Shown here: positions 7,809 through 17,431 of the stretch, piece by piece
Position numbering within the stretch: the first letter of the stretch is position 1
Layout: every line of letters begins with the position of its first letter
Source of the DNA: Pseudoalteromonas sp. P1-9
GTDB taxonomy: Bacteria; Pseudomonadota; Gammaproteobacteria; Enterobacterales; Alteromonadaceae
Direction of reading: 5' to 3'
DNA: 64,000 bases
NCBI RefSeq assembly: GCF_001399975.1
Contig: NZ_LKBD01000012.1
Location: 35,131 to 99,130, forward strand
Notes under the pieces: model-generated
Told to the model about the DNA's origin: nothing
The model's input: the letters and a program-made list of their open reading frames with translations, nothing else
Database searches by the model: none
Made by a program: the position numbers and the translations under genes

Positions 7809-10025
7809 ATGGCTGCTTTATCAGCAGAGCGTAGTCTTTTTTCATATCCAAAATATTGGGCCGAGTGTTACGGTCCATCGCCTTTTTTACCAACCAGCAG
7901 AGAAGAAATGGATGCCCTTGGTTGGGATTCGTGTGACATTATCATTGTAACGGGTGATGCTTATGTTGATCACCCAAGCTTTGGCATGGCTGTAATTGGC
8001 CGTGTGCTTGAAGCGCAAGGCTTTCGTGTCGGTATTATTTCACAGCCAGACTGGTCATCAAAAGATGCCTTTATGTCGCTCGGTAAACCAAATTTATTTT
8101 ACGGTGTAACCGCCGGTAATATGGACTCTATGATCAACCGGTATACCGCAGAAAAGCGTTTACGCCATGATGATGCGTATACGGCCGGTAATGTTGGAGG
8201 TAAACGCCCTGATCGTGCTGTAATCGTATATAGCCAGCGTTGTAAAGAAGCTTATAAAGACGTACCTGTGGTTATTGGTGGTATTGAAGCAAGCTTACGC
8301 CGTATTGCACATTTTGATTATTGGTCTGAAAAGGTGCGTCGTAGCGTTATTTTTGATGCCAAAGCAGATATCCTCATTTACGGAAATGCAGAGAGACCGC
8401 TTGTTGAAGTAGCACATGGCATTGCTGCGGGTAAAACCATGGATGAAATGCATGACATTCGCGGTACAGCCGTTATTCGTAAAGAGCCATTACCAGGCTG
8501 GCGCGGTTCAGATTCCACTGCTATTGATAAAATTGGCAAGATAGACCCAATTCCAAACCCTTATGGTGCAGATGACGTAGGTTGTAGTAAGTCAGAATTT
8601 AAACAATCGGGTATTGAGCTGGGCGTTGAAGCTAAGCCAATAACCATTCAACCGCCGCGCTTAAAGCCGTGGGAAAAAGTGTATGTAAAACTTCCAGCTT
8701 ATGAGCAGGTGAGTGTAAATAAACCTTTGTATGCACATGCGTCGCGTATTTTACACCAAGAAACCAACCCAGGTTGTGCTCGAGCGCTTTTCCAGCGCCA
8801 TGGTGACCGTTCGGTTTGGGTGAACCCTCCGGCGTTTCCACTTGAAACACAAGAGATGGATGATGTATTTGGTTTACCATATCAGCGTGTTCCTCACCCA
8901 AGCTATGGTGATGAGAAAATTCCTGCTTACGATATGATTAAAACCTCGGTCAATATAATGCGAGGGTGTTTTGGTGGCTGTTCATTCTGTTCAATTACAG
9001 AACACGAAGGGCGCATTATTCAAAGCCGTTCAGAGCAATCAATTATTGACGAAATTGAACAAATTCGCGACAAAGTACCGGGTTTTACTGGCGTCATTTC
9101 AGATCTCGGCGGCCCAACGGCAAATATGTACAAATTGCGCTGTAAAAGCAAAAAAGCAGAAAGCACTTGCCGTCGTTTATCGTGTGTTTTCCCTGATATT
9201 TGTAAGCATATGGATACTGACCAAACGCCAACGGTAAACCTGTACCGCAAAGCGCGTGACGTTGAAGGGGTGAAGAAAGTGTTAATTGCATCAGGTGTGC
9301 GTTATGACTTAGCAATTGAAGACCCAAACTATGTTAAAGAGTTAGTAACTCACCATGTGGGTGGCTACTTAAAAATTGCGCCAGAACATACCGAAAATGG
9401 TCCATTATCTAAAATGATGAAACCGGGCATGGGCACGTATGATCGCTTTAAAGAGCTTTTCGAAAAGTACTCAAAAGAAGCGGGTAAAAAACAGTATTTA
9501 ATACCGTATTTTATCTCTGCTCACCCAGGTACAACAGATTTGGACATGGTGAATATGGCATTATGGTTAAAGCGTCATGATTTCAAATTAGATCAAGTGC
9601 AAAACTTTTACCCATCGCCTATGGCAAATGCTACGACGATTTACCATACCGAGATGAATTCGCTTAAGAATATTAAAAACAACACGGAAGTTGTCAGTGT
9701 GCCAAAAGGCGCGCGTCAGCGTCGCTTGCATAAGGCCATTTTGCGCTATCACGATCCTGCCGGTTGGCCAATTATCCGTGAAGCGTTAAAGAAAATGGGC
9801 AAAGCCAATCTTATTGGTAATGCTCCTAACTGTTTAGTGCCTTCAGAATCAAGAGATGAGCAGCGTAAGTCTGGTCAGGGTAAAGGTGGTAGGCCTGCAT
9901 TATCACGCCATACGGGGTTTGGTCAGTTTAATAAAGCAAATACAAAGCCTAAGGTGGGTGGCAATAAGTCACGAGGTGGTAAATCTGCAAACTTTAGTAA
10001 GAGCAGAAAAAAAGCCAGCTCGTAA
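7809..10025 (+). CDS. ygiQ: YgiQ family radical SAM protein
   Basis: YgiQ is a conserved radical SAM protein (UPF0313) of unsettled function. The 738 residues carry an N-terminal UPF0313 domain and the CxxxCxxC cluster motif as [10 protein letters not shown] at about residues 384-393. A C-terminal DUF3362 region ends in a very basic Gly/Lys/Arg tail, possibly RNA-binding. AGGGG precedes ATG 7809, and a TATAAT box lies at 7774-7779. The stop codon lies inside the loop of a hairpin. Confidence 0.92.
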   Translation: MAALSAERSLFSYPKYWAECYGPSPFLPTSREEMDALGWDSCDIIIVTGDAYVDHPSFGMAVIGRVLEAQGFRVGIISQPDWSSKDAFMSLGKPNLFYGVTAGNMDSMINRYTAEKRLRHDDAYTAGNVGGKRPDRAVIVYSQRCKEAYKDVPVVIGGIEASLRRIAHFDYWSEKVRRSVIFDAKADILIYGNAERPLVEVAHGIAAGKTMDEMHDIRGTAVIRKEPLPGWRGSDSTAIDKIGKIDPIPNPYGADDVGCSKSEFKQSGIELGVEAKPITIQPPRLKPWEKVYVKLPAYEQVSVNKPLYAHASRILHQETNPGCARALFQRHGDRSVWVNPPAFPLETQEMDDVFGLPYQRVPHPSYGDEKIPAYDMIKTSVNIMRGCFGGCSFCSITEHEGRIIQSRSEQSIIDEIEQIRDKVPGFTGVISDLGGPTANMYKLRCKSKKAESTCRRLSCVFPDICKHMDTDQTPTVNLYRKARDVEGVKKVLIASGVRYDLAIEDPNYVKELVTHHVGGYLKIAPEHTENGPLSKMMKPGMGTYDRFKELFEKYSKEAGKKQYLIPYFISAHPGTTDLDMVNMALWLKRHDFKLDQVQNFYPSPMANATTIYHTEMNSLKNIKNNTEVVSVPKGARQRRLHKAILRYHDPAGWPIIREALKKMGKANLIGNAPNCLVPSESRDEQRKSGQGKGGRPALSRHTGFGQFNKANTKPKVGGNKSRGGKSANFSKSRKKASS

Positions 10026-10036
10026 GAGTTGGCTTT
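10011..10036 (+). terminator. terminator hairpin overlapping the ygiQ stop codon
   Basis: AAAGCCAGCTC (10011-10021) pairs with GAGTTGGCTTT (10026-10036) with one G-T pair, and the loop GTAA contains the ygiQ stop. The T-run is short. Confidence 0.65.
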
Positions 10037-10122
10037 TGAATGTTACTTTACTCAATCGGAATTCCCTTCCTGAAAACAACTATACGGTTTTTAGCTTAAG
10101 CTAAACTGAATGAGTGAGCAAA

Positions 10123-10155
10123 ATAAAATGGCGAGTTATAAACTCGCCATTTTAT
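10123..10155. terminator. 15-bp perfect hairpin, probable bidirectional terminator
   Basis: ATAAAATGGCGAGTT (10123-10137) and AACTCGCCATTTTAT (10141-10155) are exact complements around an ATA loop. A-run and T-run flanks on the two sides suit termination on either strand between ygiQ and the convergent peptidase gene. It abuts, and overlaps by two bases, the repeat element at 10154. Confidence 0.7.
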
Positions 10156-10314
10156 ACCAATTCACTTAAGTAGCTGATCATCCTAGTGGGCTAAATATCA
10201 TGCTAACTGCGTTAGAATTTATCAATGTAAAACAACTACATAAAAAAATTCCGCCTTGTTACCATTTCATTTATCCAGCACTATCCCTGATCACATACTT
10301 AACAGAATTGGTAT
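10154..10314. repeat. MITE-like intergenic element with 27-bp imperfect terminal inverted repeats
   Basis: The left end begins ATACCAATTCACTTAAGT and the right end, read on the minus strand, begins ATACCAATTCTGTTAAGT. Similarity continues through TGATCA, giving 23 of 27 matches. The 161-bp element has no coding frame and no clear target-site duplication. The size and inverted ends suggest a non-autonomous mobile repeat. No second copy occurs in this window. Confidence 0.6.
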
Positions 10315-10340
10315 TAGTTTTTAGCATCAGTTGGTTGTGA

Positions 10341-13121
10341 TTACTCTTTCTCAAATGGCACGCCATTTTGCATCCATCTTGGTGCAGGCTTTCCTTTAAG
10401 GTGGTGATCAAAGTATTCCATCATACGAATCGAGAAATCCACTTGGTTGGGAAACTTCTTCAGGTGGTGTGGTTCACCTTCGTATTGTAAGAAAATTACA
10501 TCTTTACCTGCACGACGAAGCGCAAGGTAGTATTGAATACCTTCCTGCCAAGGCACTGCGCCATCTTTGTCACCAAACATAATCATAATAGGTGTATTAA
10601 CTTTATCGGCGAAGAATACCGGTGAGTTTTCAATATAGAGATCTAAGCCTTCAAACAAGTCTTTGCCAATGCGGCTTTGTCCTGTTTCGTACTGGAATTG
10701 ACGTGCAAGACCCGATTTTAAACGAATGCCGCTGTATGCACTGGTCATGTTTGATACTGGTGCACCCGATACAACCGCTTTAAACATATCTGTTTGCGTT
10801 ACCATAAAGGCGCTTTGATAACCGGCCCATGAGTGACCTTGTAAACCAATTTTGTCTTTGTCAGCTACACCGATATCAATCAGTTTTTGTGCTGCGTTAA
10901 TCATGGTCTGAGTTGATGATTTACCTGGGTGCCCAATCTCAAAACGGATATCCGGTAAGAAAATAGCGTACCCGTTTGAAGTAAACATTGGGAAGTTCGG
11001 TCTGTGGTTTAACTCCATTTTCGGGAAGTCATACATGCGTTGGCTCATATAGCGGTAGAAATAAATTACCACAGGCACTTTATCGCCTTTTTTATAGCCA
11101 GCAGGTTTGATTAACACGCCTTGTAAATCTTCACCGTTGTAGCCTTTGTACTTTACAAGTTCTGGTTTACTTGCCCATGCAAAATTATCTTTTTGTGGGT
11201 TCAGGTTAGTTAATTTTGTTGATGAAGAAAGCGATGTGTCACTTAACCAAAAATCAGGAAATTCATGGTAGCTCTGCCGTGTATAAATTAGTGTATCAGC
11301 ATTTTTAGCTTTCTTTACTAGGTCAAAACGCGCTTCACCAGCTAAAAGTTGCTCAAGCTGGTTGTTGGCTAAATTAAGTTTAGCGACCCCTGTTTGTTTG
11401 TTATTTAGGTTAAAGCTTGAAAGCAATAACGTATCGTTTAAATCAAAAGATAGTTTGTTTTTATCTAAGTTTTTAACGCGATAACGTGTTTCGCTTTTAT
11501 AACCATGAGTTAAACGCGCGCCTTGCTGCGTGTTTACATCAAATGCCCAAATGTCATATTTGTCATAGACATAAAGGGTACTGTTATCGCTGCTCCAGCC
11601 TGCAAAACCATAGCCAGGTTGTTCACTTGGATAATCATGTTGGTCGTCACCAAACGTTGCACGAATGCCTTTGGTTATCGCATTAAGCTTGGCGTCTTTG
11701 AGTGATTTAAGCTGAACTTGGCCTTTATCGAAGTAAGCAGCAAATTGACCATTAGGTGAAAGCGTCGGACGTGCGCGGGTATTTTCGTTAATTTTAACGC
11801 TGTTGCCGGTTTTAGTATCTACTGCATAGTAATCCGCAAAGAAACCGTCATACATAATTTTGTGAAGATGCGGTTTATTACTGTATCCAAGTAAAAATTG
11901 CTTTTCTGTATGCAGGCTTACATCCCTTACAATCTCAGTTTCGAGCTGTACGGCTTTATCGCTGTTTAAATGAAATACCGCTTGGTAATGGCGATTTTTA
12001 TTCTTTTCATTCCATTGCTTAATTTCACGCGGCTTTATTTCGGCATCTTTGTGGTGCCATACTTTTAAACCTTTTTGGTCACGAATTACATCGTAATCAT
12101 AAAGGTCGTTTTGCGCTTTGTATTTTTTCTTTTCAATTTTGGCCGAAAGCATTGGGCGCGTCTCAAAATAAAGGCGCTCGCCAGTTTCAGACCATTTTAA
12201 TTTAGCCGTTTTACCGATAAACCAATTCTCGATAGGCGTTTCGATTTGTTTTAACTGGTTGTTTTCACTGTGCCATAAGTAAAGTGAATGTTCACGACGA
12301 CGCTTATCATCATTAACGTAATTACCTACCGAAAGCGCTAGAACATCATTGGTTGGATGCCATGCGAGTTTGTTAGCTACAACGCCAGGCTCAGTAAATA
12401 AGCTGCTCATTTCAAAATTTGGCAGAGCGATTTGGCTAATGGCGTTTTTATCGCCTTCTTTGCTTACTTGGCTCACAACAAGTTGCGTGCTACTTGGTGC
12501 AATGGCGTAAGTAAGCACGTTTTCAATTGAATGCGTTTTATCGTTTGTTAAGTTCACAATGTTAAGAGTGTAAACTTTATCTTTTTTATCCGCTTTTAAT
12601 TTCGCGTCTTTATCGTCTTTGCTTTTTGAATTTTTATCTTCTTTTTTATCGTTTTTGGCTTCATCTTTTTTCTTAACTTCGGTGCGATAAGCCAGCCAGT
12701 TACCATCATTTGAAATAACGAAATCTTCAACACGTTCAAAGGTGATAACCTTGCCTGTTTCGCTATTTACTAACGATAAATCATTTTTGAGCTTTTTCTT
12801 TTTATCTTTTGATGCACTTTCACTGGCAAGTAAGTCTGGTTTAACAGTAAATGCGACCCATTTCTCATTTTTATTAATCACTGGAGATGTGCCGCGTTCG
12901 ACGGTTGCGAGCAGTGCCTTGTTGTTAAGCGTATAAACCTGTCCTTCGCTGTTACCACGATAAGGGCTTGCGCTAAACGCGAGTAAATTCCCTTGCTCTG
13001 AAAGTTGGGTTGATTTTGCGTATTTAAAATCAAATACGTCTTTAAATTGAAGAGGTTCGCTGGCGTTTAATGCAAAACTGGTTGCTAACGCTAAGCTTGA
13101 AAGTGTAAACGCGAGTTTCAT
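10341..13121 (-). CDS. exported prolyl oligopeptidase family (S9) serine peptidase
   Basis: This is a 926-residue peptidase with a signal peptide (about residues 1-20), a long beta-propeller region and a C-terminal alpha/beta-hydrolase domain. The nucleophile Ser is in GHSWAG (about residue 762). The acid Asp is probably in MFGDKDGAVPW, and the His is in GEPHHLKKF. Such enzymes cleave short peptides, usually acyl- or dipeptides. An unusual Lys/Asp/Glu-rich stretch (residues 150-182) interrupts the propeller. AGGT precedes the ATG. It is followed on its 3' side by the repeat at 10154-10314. Confidence 0.9.
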   Translation of the reverse strand: MKLAFTLSSLALATSFALNASEPLQFKDVFDFKYAKSTQLSEQGNLLAFSASPYRGNSEGQVYTLNNKALLATVERGTSPVINKNEKWVAFTVKPDLLASESASKDKKKKLKNDLSLVNSETGKVITFERVEDFVISNDGNWLAYRTEVKKKDEAKNDKKEDKNSKSKDDKDAKLKADKKDKVYTLNIVNLTNDKTHSIENVLTYAIAPSSTQLVVSQVSKEGDKNAISQIALPNFEMSSLFTEPGVVANKLAWHPTNDVLALSVGNYVNDDKRRREHSLYLWHSENNQLKQIETPIENWFIGKTAKLKWSETGERLYFETRPMLSAKIEKKKYKAQNDLYDYDVIRDQKGLKVWHHKDAEIKPREIKQWNEKNKNRHYQAVFHLNSDKAVQLETEIVRDVSLHTEKQFLLGYSNKPHLHKIMYDGFFADYYAVDTKTGNSVKINENTRARPTLSPNGQFAAYFDKGQVQLKSLKDAKLNAITKGIRATFGDDQHDYPSEQPGYGFAGWSSDNSTLYVYDKYDIWAFDVNTQQGARLTHGYKSETRYRVKNLDKNKLSFDLNDTLLLSSFNLNNKQTGVAKLNLANNQLEQLLAGEARFDLVKKAKNADTLIYTRQSYHEFPDFWLSDTSLSSSTKLTNLNPQKDNFAWASKPELVKYKGYNGEDLQGVLIKPAGYKKGDKVPVVIYFYRYMSQRMYDFPKMELNHRPNFPMFTSNGYAIFLPDIRFEIGHPGKSSTQTMINAAQKLIDIGVADKDKIGLQGHSWAGYQSAFMVTQTDMFKAVVSGAPVSNMTSAYSGIRLKSGLARQFQYETGQSRIGKDLFEGLDLYIENSPVFFADKVNTPIMIMFGDKDGAVPWQEGIQYYLALRRAGKDVIFLQYEGEPHHLKKFPNQVDFSIRMMEYFDHHLKGKPAPRWMQNGVPFEKE

Positions 13122-13206
13122 TAATGATTACCTAGTGCTAATTGTTAGCTCTAGTGTAAACAGAAACCAAAAAGAAGAAAGGGAATGCGATAAGTCGCAA
13201 AATAGT

Positions 13207-13235
13207 GCGTTGAAGTAAAACGTTTACTTCAACGC
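13207..13235 (-). terminator. 13-bp perfect hairpin downstream of slmA
   Basis: GCGTTGAAGTAAA (13207-13219) and TTTACTTCAACGC (13223-13235) are exact complements with an ACG loop, seven bases beyond the slmA stop on the minus strand. The following T content is modest. Confidence 0.65.
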
Positions 13236-13242
13236 GAGGGTA

Positions 13243-13830
13243 TTAGTGCCAAGCTAAGGTGAAAAGTGACCACTGCGCGTCAAATTGCGCGGTTGGTTTT
13301 GCTTTAAAATCAGAACGCACAAATTGGTTCATTTTACCTTCAACGTAAGCAAGCAAAAGGTTAGCAAGTTGCTCTTCTGCAAGGGTAAACGTTTTACCTT
13401 CGCGTAATTTGCGTTCGCGTAACACTTGTTTAAGTTGTGTTTCTAGCTTTTCAAATAAGCCTTGAATACGCTCGCGTAACCGTTCTTGCTCACCTTGCAG
13501 TGCATCACCAGTAAGAATACGTGTAATACCAGGGTTTTTTTCAGCAAAACTGAGAAGTAGCAATAAAATATTGTGAATACGGCTATGGGTGTCTTTTTCT
13601 TTTTCTAAGATAATATTGATATTTGAAAGCAGCGCGTTTTCAATGAATTCGATTAATCCTTCAAACATACGTGCTTTGCTTGGGAAGTGGCGGTATAGCG
13701 CCGCTTCAGAAACACCTACCTCAGATGCTAGTTTTGCCGTGGTGATGCGTTGTCCCGGACTGGTTTCAAGCATTTGCGCAAGTGCTTGTAAAATTTCTTC
13801 CTTGCGATTACTACGTTTTGTGGCAGGCAT
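13243..13830 (-). CDS. slmA: nucleoid occlusion factor SlmA (TetR family)
   Basis: SlmA binds specific chromosomal sites and blocks FtsZ ring assembly over the nucleoid. The 195-residue product (E. coli: 198) has an N-terminal helix-turn-helix ([32 protein letters not shown] split around residues 28-57) and an all-helical C-terminal domain ending FTLAWH, as in known SlmA. AAGGGA precedes the ATG. It lies 82 bp downstream of coaBC in the same orientation. In E. coli dut lies between these genes, and no dut frame is present here. Confidence 0.93.
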   Translation of the reverse strand: MPATKRSNRKEEILQALAQMLETSPGQRITTAKLASEVGVSEAALYRHFPSKARMFEGLIEFIENALLSNINIILEKEKDTHSRIHNILLLLLSFAEKNPGITRILTGDALQGEQERLRERIQGLFEKLETQLKQVLRERKLREGKTFTLAEEQLANLLLAYVEGKMNQFVRSDFKAKPTAQFDAQWSLFTLAWH

Positions 13831-13912
13831 TTTTATCCCTTACTTCTTATCATTATTATCAACCTCAAGAGCCGTTTATCTTAATTACTTCTGATTTTAG
13901 ATGCCAGCTTTT

Positions 13913-15121
13913 TTACTTTTTTGCCGCCAGTTTTGATGCGATTTCTTTTAATATTAAATGGCTAATTTGCTGTTTTGATTGCAGCGATAAATGGCGTTCG
14001 CCCTCCGGCCAAAAGAGTGTCATCGCGTTGTTTTCACTATTAAAACCAATGCTAGAATCAGACACATCGTTGGCACAAATCATGTCGAGATTTTTATTTT
14101 TTAGTTTGCCTTTAGCGTAGTTAGCAACATCATTTGTTTCGGCGGCAAAACCGACTGTAAACGGGCGGTTTTCTTCAAGCGCTGCAACTGACGCGATAAT
14201 GTCAGGGTTTTTGCTGAGCTCAATAGTCATGGTATCGGCCTGTTTTTTAATTTTATTATTTGCAGTTGTCGTTGCCTTGTAATCGGCAACTGCAGCACAG
14301 CCTATAAATACATCTGAATTAACAGCTAACTCCATGGCAGCATCATGCATCTGTTGTGCACTTCCAACATCAAAACGATTAACTTCACTTGGTGTGGTTA
14401 AATTAACAGGACCACTAATTAGGTTTACCTTGGCCCCCATCGCTTTTGCTGCACGCGCCAGTGAAAAGCCCATTTTTCCTGAACTGTGATTTGAGATAAA
14501 ACGCACAGGATCAAGCGCTTCACGGGTAGGGCCGGCTGTGATAGTCACCGTTTTACCTGCAAGCAGTAGTGTATCTTCACGCATTAAACACAATTCAACT
14601 AGGTCATTTGGCTCAAGCATTCGGCCTTTACCTACATCGCCACAAGCTTGTTCGCCGCTGGCAGGTCCCCAAATAGAGACACCATATTCACTAAGTTTTT
14701 GTAGGTTTTGTTGTGTTGCAGGATGTGCGTACATTTGCTGATTCATTGCCGGTGCAATCGCGACTTTAGCTGGTGTTGCCAGTACTAAGGTGGTTAAAAG
14801 ATCGTCGGCCATACCATGCGCCATTTTGGCGATGGTGTTAGCACTGGCTGGTGCAATTAAAATAAGGTCAGCCCATTTAGCAAATTCAATGTGACCCATC
14901 GCCGCTTCTGCTGCAGGGTCAAGTAAAGATGTCGAAACTGGGTTGCCGGATACTGCTTGCATGGTGAGTGGGGTAATAAACTGTTGTGCAGAGTCAGTCA
15001 TTACTACCTTAACTTGTGCACCGTTTTCGGTTAAACGTCTTGTTAATTCGGCACATTTATAAGCAGCAATACCGCCCGTAATTCCCAATACAATTTTCTT
15101 CGACATAATATTTAATGACAT
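13913..15121 (-). CDS. coaBC: bifunctional phosphopantothenoylcysteine decarboxylase / phosphopantothenate-cysteine ligase
   Basis: CoaBC joins cysteine to 4'-phosphopantothenate using CTP and decarboxylates the product, two successive steps of CoA synthesis. The N-terminal flavin-dependent CoaC half (about 1-190) has [18 protein letters not shown] and the active-site Cys in [13 protein letters not shown]. The C-terminal CoaB half has [17 protein letters not shown] and SSGKMGF. The total is 402 residues, normal for the family. Starting at ATG 15121 is one choice. MSKKIV at 15106 is equally good, since neither has a clear ribosome site. It is divergent from radC. Confidence 0.95.
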   Translation of the reverse strand: MSLNIMSKKIVLGITGGIAAYKCAELTRRLTENGAQVKVVMTDSAQQFITPLTMQAVSGNPVSTSLLDPAAEAAMGHIEFAKWADLILIAPASANTIAKMAHGMADDLLTTLVLATPAKVAIAPAMNQQMYAHPATQQNLQKLSEYGVSIWGPASGEQACGDVGKGRMLEPNDLVELCLMREDTLLLAGKTVTITAGPTREALDPVRFISNHSSGKMGFSLARAAKAMGAKVNLISGPVNLTTPSEVNRFDVGSAQQMHDAAMELAVNSDVFIGCAAVADYKATTTANNKIKKQADTMTIELSKNPDIIASVAALEENRPFTVGFAAETNDVANYAKGKLKNKNLDMICANDVSDSSIGFNSENNAMTLFWPEGERHLSLQSKQQISHLILKEIASKLAAKK

Positions 15122-15215
15122 GTTTTAAATTAGCTAAACCATACCATTTTCCATAATTTTTGGCGAGGCTGGCTATACTAATAAAATGATTTCAAACGTT
15201 AACATGGACCGTTAA

Positions 15216-15890
15216 ATGCAAATAAATCAAATGCCCATTGAGGCAAGACCAAGAGAAAAGTTATTAAGTAAAGGCGCTACTAGTTTAACCGACGCCGAGC
15301 TGCTGGCGATTTTCTTACGTACTGGCATTAAAGGGCTGAACGCCATTGAGTTAGCCGATATGTTACTTAAACAACAAGGCTCACTTGGTCAGCTCTTTTC
15401 ATTGGAATGTGATTCATTCTGCCAACAATTAGGGCTGGGGCCCGCAAAATATGTACAGTTGCAAGCTGTGCTTGAATTAAGTAAGCGTTTTTTTGCTGAG
15501 CAACTTCAGCGAGAAGCTGTATTTGATTCGCCTTATTCGGTAATTAACTATTTAAAATGCGAATTACAAAAAGAGCACAAAGAATTTTTTTACTTGCTGC
15601 TGCTTGATAGCCAAAACCGGCTTATTAAATCGGTTAATCTGTTTCAAGGTACTATTAATGCAGCTTCTGTCTACCCAAGAGAGGTCGTTACCACAGTGCT
15701 TAAATACAATGCGGCAAATGTGATTTTGGCACATAACCACCCAAGTGGTATTGCTGAGCCCTCCGAGGCGGATAAATTAATTACAAAGCGACTTTCAGAT
15801 GCGCTTGGTTTGATTGATGTGAGTATTTTAGATCACATTATAATTGCTGCCGGTAATACTCATTCGTTTGCCGAGCATGGGCAAATTTGA
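15216..15890 (+). CDS. radC: RadC family JAB/MPN domain protein
   Basis: This 224-residue RadC has an N-terminal helix-hairpin-helix region (about 20-100) and a C-terminal MPN domain with the metal motif HNHPSG plus the downstream Ser/Asp (AEPSEAD). RadC was once linked to DNA repair, but its biochemical role is unsettled. It is divergent from coaBC, the arrangement found in E. coli, although rpmBG and mutM do not follow here. Confidence 0.92.
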   Translation: MQINQMPIEARPREKLLSKGATSLTDAELLAIFLRTGIKGLNAIELADMLLKQQGSLGQLFSLECDSFCQQLGLGPAKYVQLQAVLELSKRFFAEQLQREAVFDSPYSVINYLKCELQKEHKEFFYLLLLDSQNRLIKSVNLFQGTINAASVYPREVVTTVLKYNAANVILAHNHPSGIAEPSEADKLITKRLSDALGLIDVSILDHIIIAAGNTHSFAEHGQI

Positions 15891-15951
15891 AGGGAAAAAA
15901 GAGAGTTATTAATGCTTTTTTGTAAATAGCTGTTTTTACAGTTATTAATAT

Positions 15952-15972
15952 TATTGAAAATTATTCTCAATA
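15952..15972 (+). promoter_or_regulatory. Fur box upstream of bfd
   Basis: This is a 21-base near-palindrome whose core TGAAAATTATTCTCA (15955-15969) differs from the 7-1-7 Fur consensus at two bases. The outer arms TATTGA and TCAATA are exactly complementary. It lies about 47 bp upstream of bfd, the expected position for iron repression of a bacterioferritin-associated ferredoxin. Confidence 0.8.
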
Positions 15973-16018
15973 GCATTAAAATTTGTGGTGTAATTAACTT
16001 TGAAAGCACTCACTTATT

Positions 16019-16234
16019 ATGTACGTTTGTATTTGTCATGCAGTTACTGAAAAACAGATTAAACAGGCCGTAACCGATGGTATGGATTCTATCCGTGATG
16101 TGCGTGGCTGTTTAGGTGTAGGTAGTCAATGTGGTAAATGTGTATGTCATGCAAAAGATGTCATCACACAATCACAGCAAGAATTAGCTATTAAAGTAAG
16201 TGTTGATTACACCAGCTGCCAAAAAGTAGCTTGA
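16019..16234 (+). CDS. bfd: bacterioferritin-associated ferredoxin
   Basis: Bfd is a small [2Fe-2S] protein that reduces bacterioferritin so that stored iron is released under iron limitation. The 71-residue product has the four ligands in the family spacing: C4 and C6 in MYVCICHAV, and the pair in SQCGKCVC. An additional Cys (GCLGV) and the Cys after the pair are not in E. coli Bfd. A Fur box upstream fits iron control. No bacterioferritin gene is adjacent. A strong terminator follows. Confidence 0.9.
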   Translation: MYVCICHAVTEKQIKQAVTDGMDSIRDVRGCLGVGSQCGKCVCHAKDVITQSQQELAIKVSVDYTSCQKVA

Positions 16235-16260
16235 TTCAAAATATGAGATTTCTAAATTAA

Positions 16261-16285
16261 AAAAACCGCGTAAATCGCGGTTTTT
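16261..16285. terminator. bidirectional terminator between bfd and fbp
   Basis: AAAAACCGCG (16261-16270), loop TAAAT, CGCGGTTTTT (16276-16285). A-run and T-run flanks serve bfd on the plus strand and fbp on the minus strand. Confidence 0.9.
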
Positions 16286-16306
16286 ATTACTCAAAATAAA
16301 GAGTGC

Positions 16307-17275
16307 TTACTTGTGATAATCCAAGCAAATCTCCACTTCATTTTTTGAACCCATAGTAACAGCAACGCGCTGGTGAATTTCTTGCGGTTCAATATCTAAA
16401 ATACGATCAAGGCCAGCATACGCAACACCGCCTGCTTGCTCTACTAGCATTGCCATTGGGTTTGCCTCATAAAGTAAGCGCAGCTTGAATGGCTTTTCTG
16501 GATTTTTCGTGTCTTCAGGGTAAGTAAATAAACCGCCGCGACATAATAAACGATGCACATCACCTACCATGCAGGCAATCCAACGCATATTGAAGTTTTT
16601 CTTGCGTGGGCCTTCTTCGCCTGCAAGGCAATCAGCAATATAGTTTTGCATTGGTGTTAGCCAATGGCGTTGATTTGATGCATTAATTGCGAATTCTTTA
16701 GTATCTTCAGGAATAGCTACTTTATCTTCAGTAAGTAAGAAACTGCCGTGCGTTCTATCTAATGTGAATAAACGCGTACCTTTACCAATGGTGAGCGCCA
16801 ACATAGTTGAAGGGCCGTAGAGTACATAACCTGCAGCCACTTGGTGCTTGCCCGCTTGCATGAAAATGCTTTGATCATCAGCAGCTTTGTCTTTTGGCGC
16901 TTTCATAATTGAGAAGATAGTGCCAACTAACGAGTTAATATCGGTATTTGAAGAACCATCAAGTGGGTCAAATGCAACTATATACTCAGCATCTGGGTTG
17001 CCAGCAACAGTATAATCTTCTTCTTCAGATGCAATGGCTTTTACATAGCCAGATTCAAGTAGAATATCTTTAAGTAATTGGTTCGATAAAACATCAAGCT
17101 TCTTTTGTGTTTCACCTTGAATGTTTTCGTCTAAGGTTGAACCTAAAACACCTGATAATTCACCTTGGCTTACGCGGAATGAAATTTCTTTACAAGCAGC
17201 AAGAATCGTTCTGATCAATGATAAAAGATCACGAGGACAGCCGTCTTCGATCAATACTGGTGGAAGTCTACGCAT
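16307..17275 (-). CDS. fbp: class 1 fructose-1,6-bisphosphatase
   Basis: The enzyme hydrolyses fructose 1,6-bisphosphate to fructose 6-phosphate in gluconeogenesis. At 322 residues it is close to the E. coli enzyme (332). Visible signatures are the metal-binding acidic SEEE at about 83-86, DPLDGSSN at 103-110, and the substrate region [17 protein letters not shown] near the C-terminus. AGGA precedes the ATG. It is a single gene, divergent from the zinc protease and convergent with bfd across a shared terminator. Confidence 0.96.
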   Translation of the reverse strand: MRRLPPVLIEDGCPRDLLSLIRTILAACKEISFRVSQGELSGVLGSTLDENIQGETQKKLDVLSNQLLKDILLESGYVKAIASEEEDYTVAGNPDAEYIVAFDPLDGSSNTDINSLVGTIFSIMKAPKDKAADDQSIFMQAGKHQVAAGYVLYGPSTMLALTIGKGTRLFTLDRTHGSFLLTEDKVAIPEDTKEFAINASNQRHWLTPMQNYIADCLAGEEGPRKKNFNMRWIACMVGDVHRLLCRGGLFTYPEDTKNPEKPFKLRLLYEANPMAMLVEQAGGVAYAGLDRILDIEPQEIHQRVAVTMGSKNEVEICLDYHK

Positions 17276-17431
17276 TTTATATTCCTGACTAATAGCTTAT
17301 TGCCACATAAAGTGAGAGGGTGGCAACAGGCAACCTTTCGGCAGCGCTCAGTTAAATTTGTATACAATTGTGCATTAGCTTGTGTATGATTTAAGCACCA
17401 TGCACCATTGATAATGAAATAACAAAGAAAG

